Positions 39,982 to 45,643 of a DNA stretch of 45,643 nucleotides are shown here, piece after piece. A program made the position numbers and the translations under genes. The stretch's first letter is position 1. Every line of letters starts with the position of its first letter. A model generated the notes under the pieces. That model worked only from the letters and a program-made list of their open reading frames with translations. It had not been told where the DNA came from and ran no database searches. Where the stretch lies: contig JAIXTS010000519.1 of the NCBI GenBank assembly GCA_027483805.1, positions 1 to 45,643 on the forward strand, in the 5' to 3' direction. This DNA is from Azospirillum sp. (GTDB lineage: Bacteria > Pseudomonadota > Alphaproteobacteria > Azospirillales > Azospirillaceae).

Positions 39982-41328
39982 TCAGTTCCTCAACATCAAC
40001 CCTTTGAACAGGCTGGTCGCATCAGTGCCGTTCAGGGTCACCTGTCCCTGCGGCGTGATGGTCAGACTGTACTGGTGGGTGGTGCCCTGGCGGCCCGGTT
40101 CCACCCGGCCCAGACCCTGCACGGCGTAAAGACCGATGGCCAGCGCGGCCCCGCGCGCACCCATGGCCTGGTTGATCCCGGCGATGATCTTGTCCACCCC
40201 GCGCAGGGACAGTTCCGCCTGCCCCGCGGCACCGCTGGCATTGGCGGGACTGAAGCGGAAATCGCCCTGGCCCAGAATGGTGGATTGCGGGTTGGCCAGC
40301 AACAGGTGCGAGAGTTTAACCGTGCTGCCCGATGCGGCCAGCCGGGGAATCCAGCCCTCGGACGGTTTCGCCCCGGTCAGCAGCGCCTTCGGCAAGGCTG
40401 CCCCATTCACCATTATCTGGGCCTGCACAGGCAGCAGGCCGGGGGCAGTGCCGGGGCCGGTATGGTCCAGACCATCATGGGTCCAGTCCAGCGCCAGGGC
40501 CGCCCTGGCGGCGGTCAGACCGGACAGGGTCAGCTTGCCCTTGCCAGTGCGCAGGGCGCTGCGCGTCCCATCATCGCGCACCTGCCGGAAACCTTCGATA
40601 TCGGCAGACAGGTCCGCGATGCGGGCCAGCCGGTCCAGGTGAACACGGTCGCCACTGGCCAGGAAATCGCCCATGCGCCGCATGTCCAGCCCATCGGCAC
40701 CCCCCTCCAGACGCAGGCGCTGCACGGAAAGCCGGTCCACCCCCATCGGGTCCTTCAGTGACAATCCATCGATAGCAAACGAGACGCGACCGCTCCACAG
40801 CCCGTCCTTCATGGCCCGGGGTGTCAGCGCCAGGCGCAGGGCCGACAGGCTGCCCGTACCGGCGCCCATGGCGGGGGTGAATGTGCCCTCCCCCAGTTCC
40901 AGGTCGGCGGAGAGCAGGGATCGCCCATCGGCACTGATGGCCATTGTCAGGTTCTGCCGGCCAAGCGCGATATCGCCCAGCCGGAAGCCATTGCCGCCAT
41001 AGAGCGTCACCCCCTGCGGCAGGCGCAGTTTCAGGCGCCAGGACCCGTCGGGCTGCGGCGTGCCTTCCCCTTCCACCAGCGGGACCTCCGCCATCCAGCC
41101 ATCGGCGGCGGCCAGGCGCAGCTTGGGAATACGGATCTGATACAGACCCGCCCTTCCTGTCACCGCCACATCAGGAACGCGCTCAACATGTAACCGGTCA
41201 CGGCTGATGGCCGATTCCGAGAGGCGGTGTGTCAGCATCTCCTTCAGGGATGCCGCTTGTTCGGGGCTGGCCATCGCGGGCCCGGCCAGCGACAGCAGCA
41301 AGGGGAAGAGGAGGAGCGCCTTGTTCAT
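39982..41328 (-). CDS. Exported hypothetical protein
   Basis: 448 residues with a signal peptide (MNKALLLFPLLLSLAGPAMA). The remainder is rich in alternating hydrophobic/polar strands and Gly-Asp turns (LRLPQGVTLYGGNGFRLGDI, VKLSHLLLANPQSTILGQGDFRFS, ITPQGQVTLNGTD near the end), suggesting a long beta-rich fold. It recalls DUF945/DUF2125-type alphaproteobacterial periplasmic proteins, but I cannot confirm a family. ATG 41328 gives the signal; a longer frame to 41421 reads into the promoter region. Divergent from the helicase gene, and upstream of nadA on the same strand with a 196-bp gap. Confidence 0.75.
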   Translation of the reverse strand: MNKALLLFPLLLSLAGPAMASPEQAASLKEMLTHRLSESAISRDRLHVERVPDVAVTGRAGLYQIRIPKLRLAAADGWMAEVPLVEGEGTPQPDGSWRLKLRLPQGVTLYGGNGFRLGDIALGRQNLTMAISADGRSLLSADLELGEGTFTPAMGAGTGSLSALRLALTPRAMKDGLWSGRVSFAIDGLSLKDPMGVDRLSVQRLRLEGGADGLDMRRMGDFLASGDRVHLDRLARIADLSADIEGFRQVRDDGTRSALRTGKGKLTLSGLTAARAALALDWTHDGLDHTGPGTAPGLLPVQAQIMVNGAALPKALLTGAKPSEGWIPRLAASGSTVKLSHLLLANPQSTILGQGDFRFSPANASGAAGQAELSLRGVDKIIAGINQAMGARGAALAIGLYAVQGLGRVEPGRQGTTHQYSLTITPQGQVTLNGTDATSLFKGLMLRN

Positions 41329-41409
41329 GCCCCATGATCTGTCCCTGCGTGATGGCTTTTCCATGGCCGGGCTTGCATTATCACAGCCATCCGCCCATGG
41401 ATAAGCACC

Positions 41410-44012
<2,603 letters not shown>

Positions 44013-44016
<4 letters not shown>

Positions 44017-44888
44017 GTGACCTGATCGCACTTTCCCCCCTGCTGCGCGCGGCTGAGGAGCGGTTGACGGTCCTGGGCGTGGCGGAGGCCCGGCTTGACC
44101 TGCTTTATCTGGCCGAACGCGCCTTCGCCATCCCGATCAGCCGCCTGCGTCGGGCCGACGGGGTGCAGGTGCCCGCGGACGCGGTCGCGATCTTTCAGGC
44201 CCTGGTCGATCGCCGTGCCGCGCGGGAACCGGTGCAGCGCATCCTGGGCGACTGGGAATTCTGGGGCCTGACCCTGGCCCTGGGTCCGGAAACCCTGATC
44301 CCCCGGCCCGACACGGAAACGCTGGTGGAGGCGGTGTTGAAGCGGCGGCCCGACCGACACCATCCCTGGCACATTCTGGATCTGGGCACGGGCACGGGCG
44401 CCATCCTGCTGGCCCTGCTGTCTGAATATCGCCAGGCCTTTGGCGTCGGTGTGGACCTGTCGCCCGATGCGGTCGCCGTGGCATGCGGTAATGCGCGATC
44501 CCTGGGGCTGCGGGACCGGGCGTCGTTCCTGGCGGGATCGTGGGTGGACGCGGTCGCCAGCCGGTTCGACATCATCGTGTCCAACCCACCCTATATCCCC
44601 GATGCAGATATTGCAGGCTTGGCGCCGGAGGTGGCGCGGTTCGAACCCTGGCGCGCGCTGGCGGGCGGTGCCGACGGGCTGGACCCGTATCGCCATCTGG
44701 TGCGGGTCCTGCCACCGCTGCTGAAACAGCACGGCATCGTCGGGTTCGAACATGGGGCCGACCAGGGACCGGCCGTTGCCGACCTGATGCGCGCCGCCGG
44801 TCTTGCAGAGGTTGCGACCATCCGCGACATGGGCGGGCGCGACCGGGTGACCTTGGGCCAGGCATCAGCGGGGTCGCGTGCGGGTTGA
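44013..44888 (+). CDS. prmC: Peptide chain release factor N5-glutamine methyltransferase PrmC (HemK)
   Basis: Methylates the GGQ glutamine of release factors RF1 and RF2 using S-adenosylmethionine. 291 residues. An N-terminal helical domain (about 1-85, with RDPVQRIxG seen as REPVQRILG) is followed by the class I methyltransferase: ILDLGTGTGAI (SAM loop, about 121-131) and the catalytic NPPY (191-194). Usually it follows prfA; here it overlaps the SUV3-like helicase gene by four bases and has AGGAGG within the end of that gene. A DUF4167 gene follows after the VOC gene. Confidence 0.95.
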
Positions 44889-44968
44889 CGGGGCCGATGC
44901 CCGCTCCCTATCCTGCGTCCGCCCAGAAAGGCCGGCGGATGTACGCCGTGCCGTTGAAGGAGAGGGAA

Positions 44969-45352
44969 ATGTTCAGCCACGTCATTCTCGGTGCCAATGA
45001 TATGGAGGCATCGAAGGCCTTCTACGATGCGACCCTGGCGGCCCTGGATATCGCCCCCGGGACCACCGATCCCAAAGGCCGGGTCTTCTACCGCAGTCAG
45101 GCCGGAATCCTGGGCATTACCAAACCCATCAATGGGGAGCCGGCGACGGGGGCGAATGGCGGCACAGTCGGTTTCGCGGCGTCGTCGCCCGAACAGGTCG
45201 ATGCCTGGCACGCGGCCGGCATTGCCGCCGGTGGCACCCCCTGCGAGGATCCGCCCGGTATTCGCAGCATGGGCGATCTCAGGCTTTATCTGGCCTATCT
45301 GCGTGATCCGGCGGGCAACAAGCTCTGCGCCCTGCACCGCCTGCCCGCATGA
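44969..45352 (+). CDS. VOC-family protein (glyoxalase/dioxygenase fold)
   Basis: 127-residue single-module vicinal-oxygen-chelate protein: FSHVILGANDMEASKAFYDATLAAL at the start, GTVGFAASSPEQVDAWHAAGIAAGG in the middle, and YLAYLRDPAGNKLCAL at the end, the metal-site style of the fold. The ATG at 44969 has GGAGAGGG nine bases upstream; earlier in-frame ATG codons lack one. Sits 80 bp after prmC on the same strand, between prmC and DUF4167, which are usually closer. Substrate unknown. Confidence 0.88.
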   Translation: MFSHVILGANDMEASKAFYDATLAALDIAPGTTDPKGRVFYRSQAGILGITKPINGEPATGANGGTVGFAASSPEQVDAWHAAGIAAGGTPCEDPPGIRSMGDLRLYLAYLRDPAGNKLCALHRLPA

Positions 45353-45362
45353 TAATCATCAG

Positions 45363-45387
45363 GGGCGGGGGAATTCGTCTCCCGCCC
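45363..45387 (+). terminator. Weak hairpin after the VOC gene
   Basis: GGGCGGG / CCCGCCC, 7 bp with an 11-base loop, 11 bp after the stop; no T-run. Confidence 0.35.
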
Positions 45388-45409
45388 GTGACAAGCCTGT
45401 AAAAAAACC

Positions 45410-45438
45410 TTGGAATGCAAGGCGACTATCGCTAGGGT
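45410..45438 (+). promoter_or_regulatory. Candidate promoter of the DUF4167 gene
   Basis: TTGGAA at 45410-45415, 17-bp spacer, TAGGGT at 45433-45438. The rest of the 267-bp gap before 45620 shows no ORF I can support; the untranslated leader would be about 175 bases. Confidence 0.45.
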
Positions 45439-45619
45439 CCGCAGCGGACGGCAGCAGCGCGTGGGGCGCCTGCCGTGGCAAAGCCCTCGGACCGGGGCTT
45501 ATGCGTCCCAGGGCAGGGCGATCATTCGCCGCCCGAAAGGTCAAGGCCGATAAAAACGGATAAGACGGGACGACAGGATGTCCGGGGGCTCGAAAAACCA
45601 GGGGCCGAGCATATAGCGA

Positions 45620-45643
45620 ATGAGACAGGGACCCAATCAGCGG
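45620..45643 (+). CDS. DUF4167 protein, 5' end only (cut by the window edge)
   Basis: ATG at 45620 and seven further codons (MRQGPNQR) before the window ends. This opening is the signature N-terminus of alphaproteobacterial DUF4167 proteins, Arg/Gly/Asn-rich and often encoded after prmC. The call rests on eight residues plus position. Confidence 0.65.

Overview
The window is GC-rich chromosomal DNA from an alphaproteobacterium, most likely of the Rhodospirillales (Azospirillum/Niveispirillum-like). Signs of this are a SAM-II riboswitch on metZ, a GTTC-N7-GTTC LexA box on an imuA-imuB-dnaE2 cassette, a LysR style typical of the group, an RpoH-type sigma factor, a SUV3-like helicase and a DUF4167 gene starting just after prmC. 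I see no rRNA, tRNA, CRISPR array, phage or insertion sequence. The DNA reads as core genome with small accessory insertions.

Layout. 0.1-5.7 kb: ptsP (nitrogen PTS enzyme I), a RodZ-like HTH membrane protein, a HigB/HigA toxin-antitoxin pair and ispG, ending at a bidirectional terminator shared with secB. 5.7-11.3 kb: secB, a small membrane protein, metZ behind a promoter, SAM-II riboswitch and short leader ORF, a GcvA-like LysR regulator, and an enoyl-CoA hydratase/MFS transporter pair. 11.5-20.3 kb: a eukaryotic-type (type 2) isoleucyl-tRNA synthetase, then the LexA-controlled mutagenesis operon imuA-imuB-dnaE2 on the minus strand. 20.3-26.7 kb: a second LysR gene, a SapC-family gene, a low-complexity exported protein, and a TonB-dependent receptor with its DUF6607 partner behind a Fur-box-like site. 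26.9-35.0 kb: a K+/H+ antiporter, a DUF885 protein, O6-methylguanine methyltransferase, a DUF1801 protein, a KamA-family radical SAM enzyme and a DsbD/ScsB-type reductant transporter. 35.1-39.9 kb: an rpoH-type sigma gene with a 19-bp perfect palindrome on its -10 region, then the NAD operon nadA-nadB-nadC (minus strand) behind two tandem palindromes. 40-45.6 kb: an exported hypothetical protein, a SUV3-like helicase translationally coupled to prmC, a VOC protein, and the first eight codons of a DUF4167 gene.

The most interesting signals are regulatory. The SAM-II aptamer appears to hide the ribosome site of a 25-codon leader ORF whose stop overlaps the metZ start, so metZ control would be relayed by translational coupling. 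Two TTATGCTC-N5-GAG(C/T)AT(T/A)A sites sit on the nadABC promoter. A two-hairpin repeat of about 84 bp occurs twice, 36 kb apart, and one copy supplies the Shine-Dalgarno of nadB. The rpoH palindrome and the LysR self-operator are further candidates. All calls come from reading the sequence; no database search was run.
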